64,000 nt of DNA from contig JACKAC010000001.1 of NCBI GenBank assembly GCA_020635255.1, forward strand, positions 186,001 to 250,000, in the 5' to 3' direction. The notes under the pieces are model-generated. The model ran no database searches and had not been told where the DNA came from. It saw nothing but the letters and a program-made list of their open reading frames with translations. Origin of the DNA: Ignavibacteriales bacterium. GTDB lineage: Bacteria > Bacteroidota > Ignavibacteria > Tepidaquicellales > Tepidaquicellaceae. Positions 17,169-24,921 of the stretch are shown here, one piece after another (positions within the stretch are counted from its first letter, which is position 1; every line of letters begins with the position of its first letter). The position numbers and the translations under genes are program-made.

Positions 17169-19073
17169 ATGAAAAGAGTGCCAACGCTTTTATCATTACT
17201 TGTAATGGTAAGCATAATTTTTTGCGGTACGGCTTTCTCTCAGACAGAAACAGGTTCATGGCAGAATCAAACTGACTGGACGGGAAACAACACACAGGTG
17301 TCAGGTGAGCTGACAACTATGAGTCCTCAGAGGACAGTTACTGCACAAGAATTAGCAATTGAAAACCGTATTCTTGAAATTAAAAGAACAGGAAACGGTA
17401 CAAAACAGGAAGTAATCCAGCTGCAAAAACAACTGGATAATATTAATGGTATCAATGCGACAGTTCAGACTTCACCCATTCCGGGTGCGGTTGTCGAGGC
17501 GCCCCGTGATAACCAGCCTCCATTCCAGCAAGACCTCGGTAGAACCGAGATAATCAATACAGGTACTAACCTGGTTTCCGGTATGGTTACATTTACCGAG
17601 CAAAACAGCAATAACGCAGGTAGGCTATGGGCTTGCATTGCTTTCAGAACGACCGGCAATCCGGACTCTCTCAGGCTTTACTCTTCTACTGACAATGGTA
17701 TTCACTGGTCATTAAGAGCTCTTGCTTCTCTTGGTGGAACCAATAGGATCAACTATGATCAAATGGATATGGAAGTAGTTGCGAATGGCGACTCCGCTTT
17801 TGTATGGGTAACATTTGGCTACAGAGTAAATGCGAACGGAGACTGGCTTTGTGGTGGTATGATTATCAGACCAACTCCTTTTGGTGGAACGGTCTTCTCG
17901 ATGAACTGGCCTGGAACAAGTGCTAATAACAGGTATTACAGACCGAGACTAACATCGGATAATGCGCAATATGGAACAAATGCATATCTTTATATCATTG
18001 CGTCTTACGATTCTGTAACATCAGCTCCAAATAGAAGAAATTCACAAAAATATGCGCGCGTTTTAGACCCGTATGTAACATCAGCACCTACTTTCAGCTA
18101 TTACGGACCTGGATTTTACTGGAGTACTTCACCCAGTGATGGTAACCAAAGGGATCTTCACTCGGATATTGCGTACTTCAGAAATGGAAGTGATAGTATT
18201 ATTGTTTCTTACTCCAATATGAGGGACAGTACAAAAATCTTCTTTGCAAAATGTAGTATTGGTGCGCCTGTACCTCAAACTGCTGGTGGACCCATTGGTG
18301 GCAGTGAACCCACACTACATAAACAATATGCAAATCTGTCAACAAACAGTAGCGGCAATGGTTCAGTAGTTTGTTTATTCAGGCAGTTTGTATCAGGATC
18401 TCTATGGGGTGTAAAATATTTCAGAACTACAAATTACGGTAACTTTAATAATATAACCGGAGAAAGCATATTGCTTCCAAGAGGTTCGATATCAAATGCA
18501 TTCGCGCCGTTTATTGTGGGTGTAAGAAACGGTGACGCGCACTACTTTTGCCTAAGAGTAGATTCGTCGCCCGATTCTCTGGCTTACACAAGATTAAATG
18601 GCCTCACAGGAGCATGGGATCCTGACAACATTAATATGAACCAGGGTGGTCTTACGACACTGAGCGGTACTGTATTTCCTCAGCCGGGCTTTAGATATGC
18701 AAGCGGCGATAGTTGTTTTGCGATCTATCCTGATACGGGACCCTATGACATGTATGCAGGCACAGGATGTTCAGGCTCGGTTACTAGCGTTCATAATAAC
18801 CAGATCCCAGTAAAGTATAGTCTATCACAAAACTATCCTAACCCTTTCAATCCCAGCACGAGCATCCGCTTTGAAATTCCTAAAGACGGCCTGGTAAAAC
18901 TCGTTGTTTACGACGTGCTTGGTAAGGAAGTAGCCACTTTAATAAATGATAAGAGGACGGCAGGTACTTACCTCGTTGATTTCAATGCCACAGGATTATC
19001 ATCAGGTGTATATTTCTATAAACTGATTACGAGTGACTTTACAGATGTCAAGAAAATGACCCTGATAAAATAA
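17169..19073 (+). CDS. T9SS-secreted protein, Asp-box-like, paralogue 1
   Basis: Large exported protein (634 aa). Signal peptide MKRVPTLLSLLVMVSIIFCG ends near AFSQ. A predicted helical or linker segment (about 40-95) contains ENRILEIKRTGNGTKQEVIQ. The central part (about 120-530) is beta-rich with an Asp-box-like SSTDNGIHWS, suggesting a sialidase-type propeller fold. The last 85 residues are a T9SS type A sorting domain (QNYPNPFNPSTSIRFEIP ... GVYFYKLIT), which sends the protein across the outer membrane. It is the first of three adjacent paralogues, followed by its own terminator. The enzymatic or binding role is unknown. Confidence 0.85.
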   Translation: MKRVPTLLSLLVMVSIIFCGTAFSQTETGSWQNQTDWTGNNTQVSGELTTMSPQRTVTAQELAIENRILEIKRTGNGTKQEVIQLQKQLDNINGINATVQTSPIPGAVVEAPRDNQPPFQQDLGRTEIINTGTNLVSGMVTFTEQNSNNAGRLWACIAFRTTGNPDSLRLYSSTDNGIHWSLRALASLGGTNRINYDQMDMEVVANGDSAFVWVTFGYRVNANGDWLCGGMIIRPTPFGGTVFSMNWPGTSANNRYYRPRLTSDNAQYGTNAYLYIIASYDSVTSAPNRRNSQKYARVLDPYVTSAPTFSYYGPGFYWSTSPSDGNQRDLHSDIAYFRNGSDSIIVSYSNMRDSTKIFFAKCSIGAPVPQTAGGPIGGSEPTLHKQYANLSTNSSGNGSVVCLFRQFVSGSLWGVKYFRTTNYGNFNNITGESILLPRGSISNAFAPFIVGVRNGDAHYFCLRVDSSPDSLAYTRLNGLTGAWDPDNINMNQGGLTTLSGTVFPQPGFRYASGDSCFAIYPDTGPYDMYAGTGCSGSVTSVHNNQIPVKYSLSQNYPNPFNPSTSIRFEIPKDGLVKLVVYDVLGKEVATLINDKRTAGTYLVDFNATGLSSGVYFYKLITSDFTDVKKMTLIK

Positions 19074-19096
19074 AGTGATTTAAGTTATATCTTAAC

Positions 19097-19118
19097 CCGG
19101 GATGAGAATTCATCCCGG
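19097..19118 (+). terminator. Terminator after T9SS paralogue 1
   Basis: Perfect 9-bp stem CCGGGATGA/TCATCCCGG with a GAAT loop, 24 bp after the stop. It is followed by a moderately T-rich stretch. Confidence 0.7.
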
Positions 19119-19470
19119 ATTACTTTAAATTAATAGATTTCCGAGGGCTCTCACATTTAAGTGTTTAATTTACAATAGTTTATCCCTAACAAGACGATTT
19201 TCATTACATTCCAATCAAAATTTCCTTACCAAAAGCTTGTTTTTATTTCATAATTAACGTTTTTACTGTATTTTAACCATTTTAAGGCTAAAGATTTTAA
19301 AATAACTTCAAATAAATTTATTTGAGAAGTAATAATCTACTGCTTAATTTGAGTGATGTAATACTTATGAGATTTCCGCACTAATGAATCCTCTGAGTAT
19401 TTCTATTGGAGATATGCGATCTTAAAAGACATATCAAAAAAAAATTATAAAACGTTAAGGAGAACTTCAA
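19119..19470 (+). promoter_or_regulatory. Long leader of T9SS cargo gene, copy 2
   Basis: The second copy of the conserved leader; from about 19190 it aligns with 16890-17168. TTTATTTG stands at 19317-19324, and the hairpin GATATG/CATATC at 19411-19435 is preserved. The last 20 bases before the ATG, including AAGGAG, match copy 1 nearly exactly. Confidence 0.5.
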
Positions 19471-21297
19471 ATGAAAAGATTCTTTTTACTTACTTTGTTT
19501 CTATTGCTCATTCCGATCTTGTCCAATGCGCAAGACGATAATGGAAGCAATAACCAGGGACTACCTACTGAGGGCAGTTATTTCACCCCTCAAACCTCCG
19601 AATCACTGTATCCGGTTGAATGGGACGATCAGCTTAAACAAGCTATCGAGTCCGGAAATACTTCCGAGGAAATGCGTTTAAGAAACCTCATTAATTCCAA
19701 AACCAGTCATTTAAAAACAATTCCTGATCTAAATGATGCCGACCAGCTTATTTCATACGGAGTTCCATACAATACTCCTGACTGGTTGAGTTCTGATATT
19801 CTTATTTATTCAGGAGACATCGGACAGACAAATACCGGTGGAAGAAGAATTGCAATGGTAATGGGTGAAGATGGCAACCTTTATGTTGCATACATTGTAA
19901 GACCTGTTACGGGAACTAACGGAAGGATTAACATTGCTTACTCTCAAAACGGCGGCTTGACATGGCAGGCTGTAGGTTCTGTCACAAGCACGACAGCGTA
20001 TTTTGGACAATTAGCGATGACAGTTAACGTGAGAGGTACTTCTCCCGATTCAGCCAGGGTTCATGTGTTTTATTCACGTTCAACAGATGGAACCAACTTT
20101 AATGACGCAACAATTAACTGGGTTTCCTACAGGTCTAACGGTACTGCCGCAATGGGCGGTGTTACAGCAATTGCACCGTCATCAGGCCGTAGAATGTGGT
20201 ATCCTACTGCATATAGTGACGGCTGGTACTGGACTACCAGTACCTGGATTGGGGTAGTAGCAGGAGAGTATAGTAATTCCGGCGATACCTGTATCAGTCT
20301 CAGAAAAGCCAGAACAGACGACTGGGGAGCAACATACACAGTTACCTCACTAACTGATAGTTATCCTTCATGGGGTGACTATGTTCCTTCTGCGGCTTTC
20401 AAAAGAAATTCATCCACTTCGACAGATAGTGTATATATTGCTGTCGAAAGAAGGTTTCCGGCTTCACCGAGTATAACAAGAATTCTTGCAACTCCGTGGA
20501 GCAATACTGCTACACTTCATAGATATTCAGTCCCAACAACTGGAGGACCATATACAAATCCATGTATCACAATAGTTCAATCCGCGTCAGCCTTTAATAA
20601 TAGCAGGATCATATTCGTTTCCGCGCTTCTAAATAACCAGGCAATTTATCACAGGAGTGAAAACGGCGGATCGACGTGGACAACAAATTCATCTCTTGGA
20701 TTATCAGGTGAGATCGTTCCGGACTTCACATTTATTTCTTCAGATACAAGCCAGTCGGGACCGGGCAACATAATCGCTTGCTATCAGATGGGCAATGGCG
20801 ATACAATTGTGATCAGAAGAGGAACAACAGGTGGTAGTCTTGGAACAAGAGAATACAAGCTAAATGAGTTCAGATCTTCTAACTTTAATTCACCTGTAGT
20901 AGCTGTCTATAATGACGGTGGAACAAGGTATTCCGCATTTTCTTATACGGGAATAGTCTCAAATTACACAAGCAATGTATACTTTGATCAGGAAAATCTT
21001 ACAACAGGTATAACTAATAACAATGGGATCGTAAACGGATATCAACTTAGCCAGAACTATCCGAATCCGTTCAACCCCTCTACTTCGATAAATTTCAGTA
21101 TTCCCAAAAGTGGAAATGTTAGACTAGTCGTGTACGATTTGCTTGGAAAAGAAGTAGCTACACTTGTGAACGAGAATCTGACTATTGGAAACTATACAGT
21201 TGATTTTAAAGGAACATCGCTTGCATCAGGTGTATATTTCTACAAACTGATAACGAATGACTTTACAGATATTAAGAAAATGACTTTGGTAAAATAG
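19471..21297 (+). CDS. T9SS-secreted protein, Asp-box-like, paralogue 2
   Basis: Exported protein (608 aa) with signal MKRFFLLTLFLLLIPILSNA. A short charged region (about 45-85, EEMRLRNLINSKTSHLKT) precedes a beta-rich body with two Asp-box-like repeats, SQNGGLTWQ (about 152) and SENGGSTWT (about 395), typical of propeller-type sialidase folds. No sialidase catalytic set can be identified. The C-terminal T9SS type A domain begins SQNYPNPFNPSTSINFSIP and ends KKMTLVK. It shares its leader and architecture with the preceding gene but is much diverged in the central domain. Confidence 0.85.
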   Translation: MKRFFLLTLFLLLIPILSNAQDDNGSNNQGLPTEGSYFTPQTSESLYPVEWDDQLKQAIESGNTSEEMRLRNLINSKTSHLKTIPDLNDADQLISYGVPYNTPDWLSSDILIYSGDIGQTNTGGRRIAMVMGEDGNLYVAYIVRPVTGTNGRINIAYSQNGGLTWQAVGSVTSTTAYFGQLAMTVNVRGTSPDSARVHVFYSRSTDGTNFNDATINWVSYRSNGTAAMGGVTAIAPSSGRRMWYPTAYSDGWYWTTSTWIGVVAGEYSNSGDTCISLRKARTDDWGATYTVTSLTDSYPSWGDYVPSAAFKRNSSTSTDSVYIAVERRFPASPSITRILATPWSNTATLHRYSVPTTGGPYTNPCITIVQSASAFNNSRIIFVSALLNNQAIYHRSENGGSTWTTNSSLGLSGEIVPDFTFISSDTSQSGPGNIIACYQMGNGDTIVIRRGTTGGSLGTREYKLNEFRSSNFNSPVVAVYNDGGTRYSAFSYTGIVSNYTSNVYFDQENLTTGITNNNGIVNGYQLSQNYPNPFNPSTSINFSIPKSGNVRLVVYDLLGKEVATLVNENLTIGNYTVDFKGTSLASGVYFYKLITNDFTDIKKMTLVK

Positions 21298-21315
21298 TAC
21301 TTTAGCTATTGTTTA

Positions 21316-21346
21316 ATCCGGGATGGATGAAAATTCCATCCCGGAT
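21316..21346 (+). terminator. Terminator after T9SS paralogue 2
   Basis: Perfect 12-bp stem ATCCGGGATGGA/TCCATCCCGGAT, loop TGAAAAT, followed by TTACGTTAATTTTATTT. It lies 18 bp after the stop. Confidence 0.8.
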
Positions 21347-21695
21347 TTACGTTAATTTTATTTGGTTTTTAGTATAGATTTACCTATTTTTAACTATCTC
21401 CCATAATTAATTATCTCCCAAAATAATTTTAATTTTTTACAAATTAGAATTATTTTCCGAAGTTTTTTATCGATTTCAGGGTTGTAACGTAAAAATTTGA
21501 ACTAACGCACTATAAAAATTGCCGATTCTGGTTAATTTTTATAAAAAATTTTATTTGTACAAGCGTTTAAAACTTTGTAGCTTTAATTAGAATTCAATAA
21601 TTCTTTTGACATTAAACTTTATTTGGTATGTGCGACCAAATATTGTTGACCCAAGAGAGAGTTCAATCATTTAAAATAAAAAGGAGGAATTTAAA
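21347..21695 (+). promoter_or_regulatory. Leader of T9SS paralogue 3
   Basis: About 350 bp, very AT-rich, no gene. It is not an obvious copy of the other two leaders. It has TTTATTTG boxes at two places, a hairpin ATTTGGT/ACCAAAT at 21621-21641, a doubled TATCTCCCA near 21400, and a strong AAGGAGGAA ribosome site before the ATG. Confidence 0.4.
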
Positions 21696-23531
21696 ATGAA
21701 AACCTTTCCATTTGTTATCTTACTACTTTTTTCTTTTTTCCTTTCACAAAATGCTTTTCCGCAGTCGGATATGAATCAGAATAGCATTATTCTTTCGGAT
21801 ATGAAAAAGAATGCCCATTCTGAAGAACTGGCTCGCGAAAATAGCGTTAAGGTTGAAAGGAATATTCCACAGTCTTTACTGGACCAGATCGAAACTGCAA
21901 AACAAAATGATGATTACGATGAGGTTCAGAGACTCGAAGGTATAGTTAATGATCAGTACAGAGACGGTATTAAAGTCGTTAATTCCGGTGATTATGTAAA
22001 TGAAGATCAACCGGTTTATTCTGACGGAAGCAATCCGCCTTTCAACGGTGACTGGCTTGGAACAGATGTTACACTGAGAACCTTCACCGGTCAAAACAAT
22101 AGTCCGAGAACTATGGATATGGTTATGGCTGAAGACGGAAATCTATATGTTGCCTTTTGTACTGATGAAAGTCCAAACAGGTTTATAAGATTTTACCGCT
22201 CCTCAAACAGTGGTGGCTCATGGACACTGGTGGGTGGTTTACAGACCACGGGATACATTTCTTCTATTTCCATGGTATGTGACCGCAGATCGGCCTCAGA
22301 TAACGATTCTTTGAGGATCATTTGTTATTATACTAGAGCATCTGCTACAACTAACGACGGAGCTGTTCTTGCGTTTGTTTCTTTAAAACCAAATGCATCA
22401 TCACCGGATTACATAATACAGACTATCTCTACACCTGCCTCAGGAAATGAGTTCAACTATTGTTCGGCATTTAGTGATGGTCAGTATTTCTCTACTGCTA
22501 CATATCAAGGCGTTGTAGCCGGTGAGTATAATAATGCAAACGATGATCTTATTTCATTCCATTACCTGAGAACAACTAACTGGGGCACTTCGCATACTGA
22601 AGTATCATTCCTCGGCGGTAATGATGATTTTTACCCTTTTGCTCAGTTTGTTGGAACTACTTCTGATTCTGTCTTCATTGCAGTTGAGAGAAGATTTACA
22701 GGCTTTAATGAGATTAGGCTAATAAAGACACCGTTTGTTCCTACAGCCGCAACAAACACGGACTTCCTTACTTCCGGAGGTTCAGGCGTATTTTATGAAA
22801 AACCTGTACTGAACGTTCAGCAAACAGCACAGACTATTACCCATAGAATGATGATAACGGTGATAAAAGACGATGTTGCCAAATATCTTAATTCAGCTAA
22901 CGGAGGAAGCTCGTGGGGTCTGGACTTTACATTGGATCAGACAAATAGCGTTTCCTGTTCTTACACATGGTGTGCTTCGGATACTAACCAGACTACAGGT
23001 TATTTCTGTGCGATCTGGAGAAAAGGAAGCGGTGACTCCATTAATGTAAGAAGAGGACAAAGCGGAAGCCTTGGCTCGACGGATTATGATGTAATGAGCA
23101 ATACTGCAACTGGAACGGCTTTCCCTGTATGCGCGGTTTACCATAATAGCGACTATTCCGTAAAAAGAAGCGGTGTTGCAATTTACGGATTTGGTGGCTT
23201 CGGTACCGATGCATTCTATAATGGTGAAAATCTGCCCACAAGCATAACACCTGTTAATAACGTTGCGGACAATTACTCACTGAACCAGAACTATCCTAAT
23301 CCATTCAATCCATCGACAAGCATAAACTTTAGCGTTCCAAAGAGCACTAACGTGAAGCTCGTTGTTTATGATATGCTTGGTAAGGAAGTTGCAACTCTGG
23401 TAAATCAGCAATTGACACCTGGTTCATATAATATTGACTTTAACGGTACTAAGCTGTCATCGGGTGTTTATTTCTACAAACTCATAACAAGTGAGTTCAC
23501 GGATATTAAAAAGATGATGTTGGTGAAATAA
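21696..23531 (+). CDS. T9SS-secreted protein, Asp-box-like, paralogue 3
   Basis: Exported protein (611 aa) with signal MKTFPFVILLLFSFFLSQNAF. After a charged segment (about 40-90, LLDQIETAKQNDDYDEVQRL) the body shows Asp-box-like SSNSGGSWTLV (about 170) and SANGGSSWGL (about 402) and a propeller-like beta pattern. The C-terminus is a T9SS type A domain (NQNYPNPFNPSTSINFSVP ... KKMMLVK). The strong AAGGAGG ribosome site suggests high expression. Conserved order with paralogue 2 includes GEYNNANDDLISF versus GEYSNSGDTCISL. Function unknown, presumably surface-located. Confidence 0.85.
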   Translation: MKTFPFVILLLFSFFLSQNAFPQSDMNQNSIILSDMKKNAHSEELARENSVKVERNIPQSLLDQIETAKQNDDYDEVQRLEGIVNDQYRDGIKVVNSGDYVNEDQPVYSDGSNPPFNGDWLGTDVTLRTFTGQNNSPRTMDMVMAEDGNLYVAFCTDESPNRFIRFYRSSNSGGSWTLVGGLQTTGYISSISMVCDRRSASDNDSLRIICYYTRASATTNDGAVLAFVSLKPNASSPDYIIQTISTPASGNEFNYCSAFSDGQYFSTATYQGVVAGEYNNANDDLISFHYLRTTNWGTSHTEVSFLGGNDDFYPFAQFVGTTSDSVFIAVERRFTGFNEIRLIKTPFVPTAATNTDFLTSGGSGVFYEKPVLNVQQTAQTITHRMMITVIKDDVAKYLNSANGGSSWGLDFTLDQTNSVSCSYTWCASDTNQTTGYFCAIWRKGSGDSINVRRGQSGSLGSTDYDVMSNTATGTAFPVCAVYHNSDYSVKRSGVAIYGFGGFGTDAFYNGENLPTSITPVNNVADNYSLNQNYPNPFNPSTSINFSVPKSTNVKLVVYDMLGKEVATLVNQQLTPGSYNIDFNGTKLSSGVYFYKLITSEFTDIKKMMLVK

Positions 23532-23551
23532 TTTAATCCTTCTTTATTTTC

Positions 23552-23582
23552 AAAAGCCCGGACGAATTTTATCCGGGCTTTT
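23552..23582 (+). terminator. Terminator after T9SS paralogue 3
   Basis: Stem AAAAGCCCGGA/TCCGGGCTTTT with a 9-base loop, ending in a T tract, 21 bp after the stop. Confidence 0.85.
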
Positions 23583-23705
23583 TATTTCCTACAATACGAA
23601 TATTGTTTCCTATAGAAAAGTCCGTTTTTAGCTTAAAAATAAACTTTTTAAAGATTTTCTGGTCTTAAAAACAACAATTATGCAAAATATTCCCCAAAAG
23701 ATTTA

Positions 23706-23737
23706 TTTGTTTGGCGTAGTAGATTGGGTTAATTTTG
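23706..23737 (+). promoter_or_regulatory. Bacteroidota-type promoter
   Basis: TTTG at 23706-23709 and TAATTTTG at 23730-23737, separated by exactly 20 bases. This matches the primary-sigma promoter of Bacteroidota (TTTG-N19/20-TAnnTTTG). Predicted transcription start near 23743 leaves a leader of about 40 bases with an AAGGAG ribosome site before the gene at 23784. Confidence 0.55.
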
Positions 23738-23783
23738 GTTAATTAAATTTTAAGCTAATTCTAAATCAAAAGGAGAATCAAAA

Positions 23784-24206
23784 ATGTTTTTCAATAAAAA
23801 GAAATTTGAGGAAGCAAGAAAAGATCCGAACAAAGCAATTGATCAAGCAGATAAAACCATTAATTCGGGAGTAACTGGTTTTCTTACAAAAACCTTTATG
23901 GGTAAGGATTTTGTTGACCAAACAAATCAATCACTGCAGACAGCAAAAAATGCAATGGGCGGTAATACTAATCTTAGCATGACAGGAGTTCCTGCAACGG
24001 CTGATGTGCTTTCTATCGAAGATACAGGTAAGCTTGTCAATTATGACCCGATAGTAAGGCTTAAACTTGCTGTACAGCCTTCATATGGAACACCATTCGA
24101 AACTACGGCAGAAGTGCTGGTTTCTAAAGTTGCAGTTCCAAGAGTTGGAGACAAAATAAACATTAAGTATAATCCCGTCAATAACGCTGAAGTAATGATC
24201 GTATAA
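23784..24206 (+). CDS. Small cytoplasmic protein with C-terminal beta-barrel-like domain
   Basis: A 140-residue protein without signal peptide. The N-terminal half is helical and polar (EEARKDPNKAIDQADKTI). The C-terminal half (about 70-140) is a compact beta domain with GVPATADVLSIEDTGKLVNYDPIV and VPRVGDKINIKYNPVNNAEVMIV. That pattern recurs in many bacterial, especially actinobacterial, proteins of unknown function, often next to SHOCT or membrane segments. It has a consensus promoter and good ribosome site, so it is probably well expressed alone. No function can be assigned. Confidence 0.75.
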   Translation: MFFNKKKFEEARKDPNKAIDQADKTINSGVTGFLTKTFMGKDFVDQTNQSLQTAKNAMGGNTNLSMTGVPATADVLSIEDTGKLVNYDPIVRLKLAVQPSYGTPFETTAEVLVSKVAVPRVGDKINIKYNPVNNAEVMIV

Positions 24207-24255
24207 GATCTATGAGTGTAGTAGAAGGTTGAGTTAATCTACTGAGATACCCCGT

Positions 24256-24283
24256 AAACCCCGGCTCCATGCGGGGTTTTTTT
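24256..24283 (+). terminator. Terminator after the 140-aa protein
   Basis: Stem AAACCCCG/CGGGGTTT with an 8-base loop and seven T residues. It overlaps the last two bases of the convergent RNA methyltransferase gene. Confidence 0.85.
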
Positions 24284-24818
24284 ATTCAAAATTTAACTTC
24301 CTCATCATTTCATATACCGCAATACCGTACGCTACAGATACGTTCAGAGACTGTTTCATCCCCATCATGGGTATTTCGAATGAGATGTCAGCCTCATCTA
24401 TCAATTCTTTCGATACACCGCTTATTTCGTTTCCTATTATCAAGCAAATAGGGAAGTCAGCCTTGGTCAGATTCCAGTAATAATTCTTCTCTGTGGTTAT
24501 CTCCAGTACCGCTATCTTTATACCCTTCTTTTTGAGATCCTTCACTACTTCAATTGCGTCTTTATGATATTCCCAGGGAACGCTGTTTGTTGCCCCAAGT
24601 GCCACTTTTTCTATCTCCTTTCTCGGAGGATATGGGGTATATCCGCATAGATATACCTTTTCTATAAACGCGCCGTCGGATGTCCTGAATACTGATCCTA
24701 CGTTAAAAATGCTTCTTATATTATCACAAAGGACGTATATTGGATTCCGATTATACTCATGGATCTTTTCTATGTCCTTACGCTCGGCTTTTATTTCAGG
24801 ATGGGAAAGTTTTCTCAT
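24282..24818 (-). CDS. RNA 2'-O-methyltransferase, SpoU/TrmH family
   Basis: SPOUT-fold methyltransferase (178 aa) that uses SAM to methylate a ribose in tRNA or rRNA. The three SpoU motifs are present: DNIRSIFNVGSVFRTSDG (motif 1), LIIGNEISGVS (motif 2) and IPMMGMKQSLNVSVAYGIAVYE (motif 3; knot). The start at 24818 (MRKLSHPEI) fits the short TrmH-like family; a longer frame from 24875 adds 19 residues that look non-homologous. A TAATTTTG box ends six bases upstream of this ATG, so the transcript may be almost leaderless. The exact target nucleotide is unknown. Confidence 0.88.
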   Translation of the reverse strand: MRKLSHPEIKAERKDIEKIHEYNRNPIYVLCDNIRSIFNVGSVFRTSDGAFIEKVYLCGYTPYPPRKEIEKVALGATNSVPWEYHKDAIEVVKDLKKKGIKIAVLEITTEKNYYWNLTKADFPICLIIGNEISGVSKELIDEADISFEIPMMGMKQSLNVSVAYGIAVYEMMRKLNFE

Positions 24819-24921
24819 AGGTTCAAAATTAAGCTTTATATATAAGAATATCAGTTCATTATGACCTAATGCCATAAATTTTTATAGTTAATTGAATTGC
24901 TTTATTAAGTATTTTCAGGGC

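Noticed and set aside
21400..21440. Doubled TATCTCCCA as start of a repeat array
   Set aside because: Only two copies, no regular spacers, so neither CRISPR nor tandem repeat.
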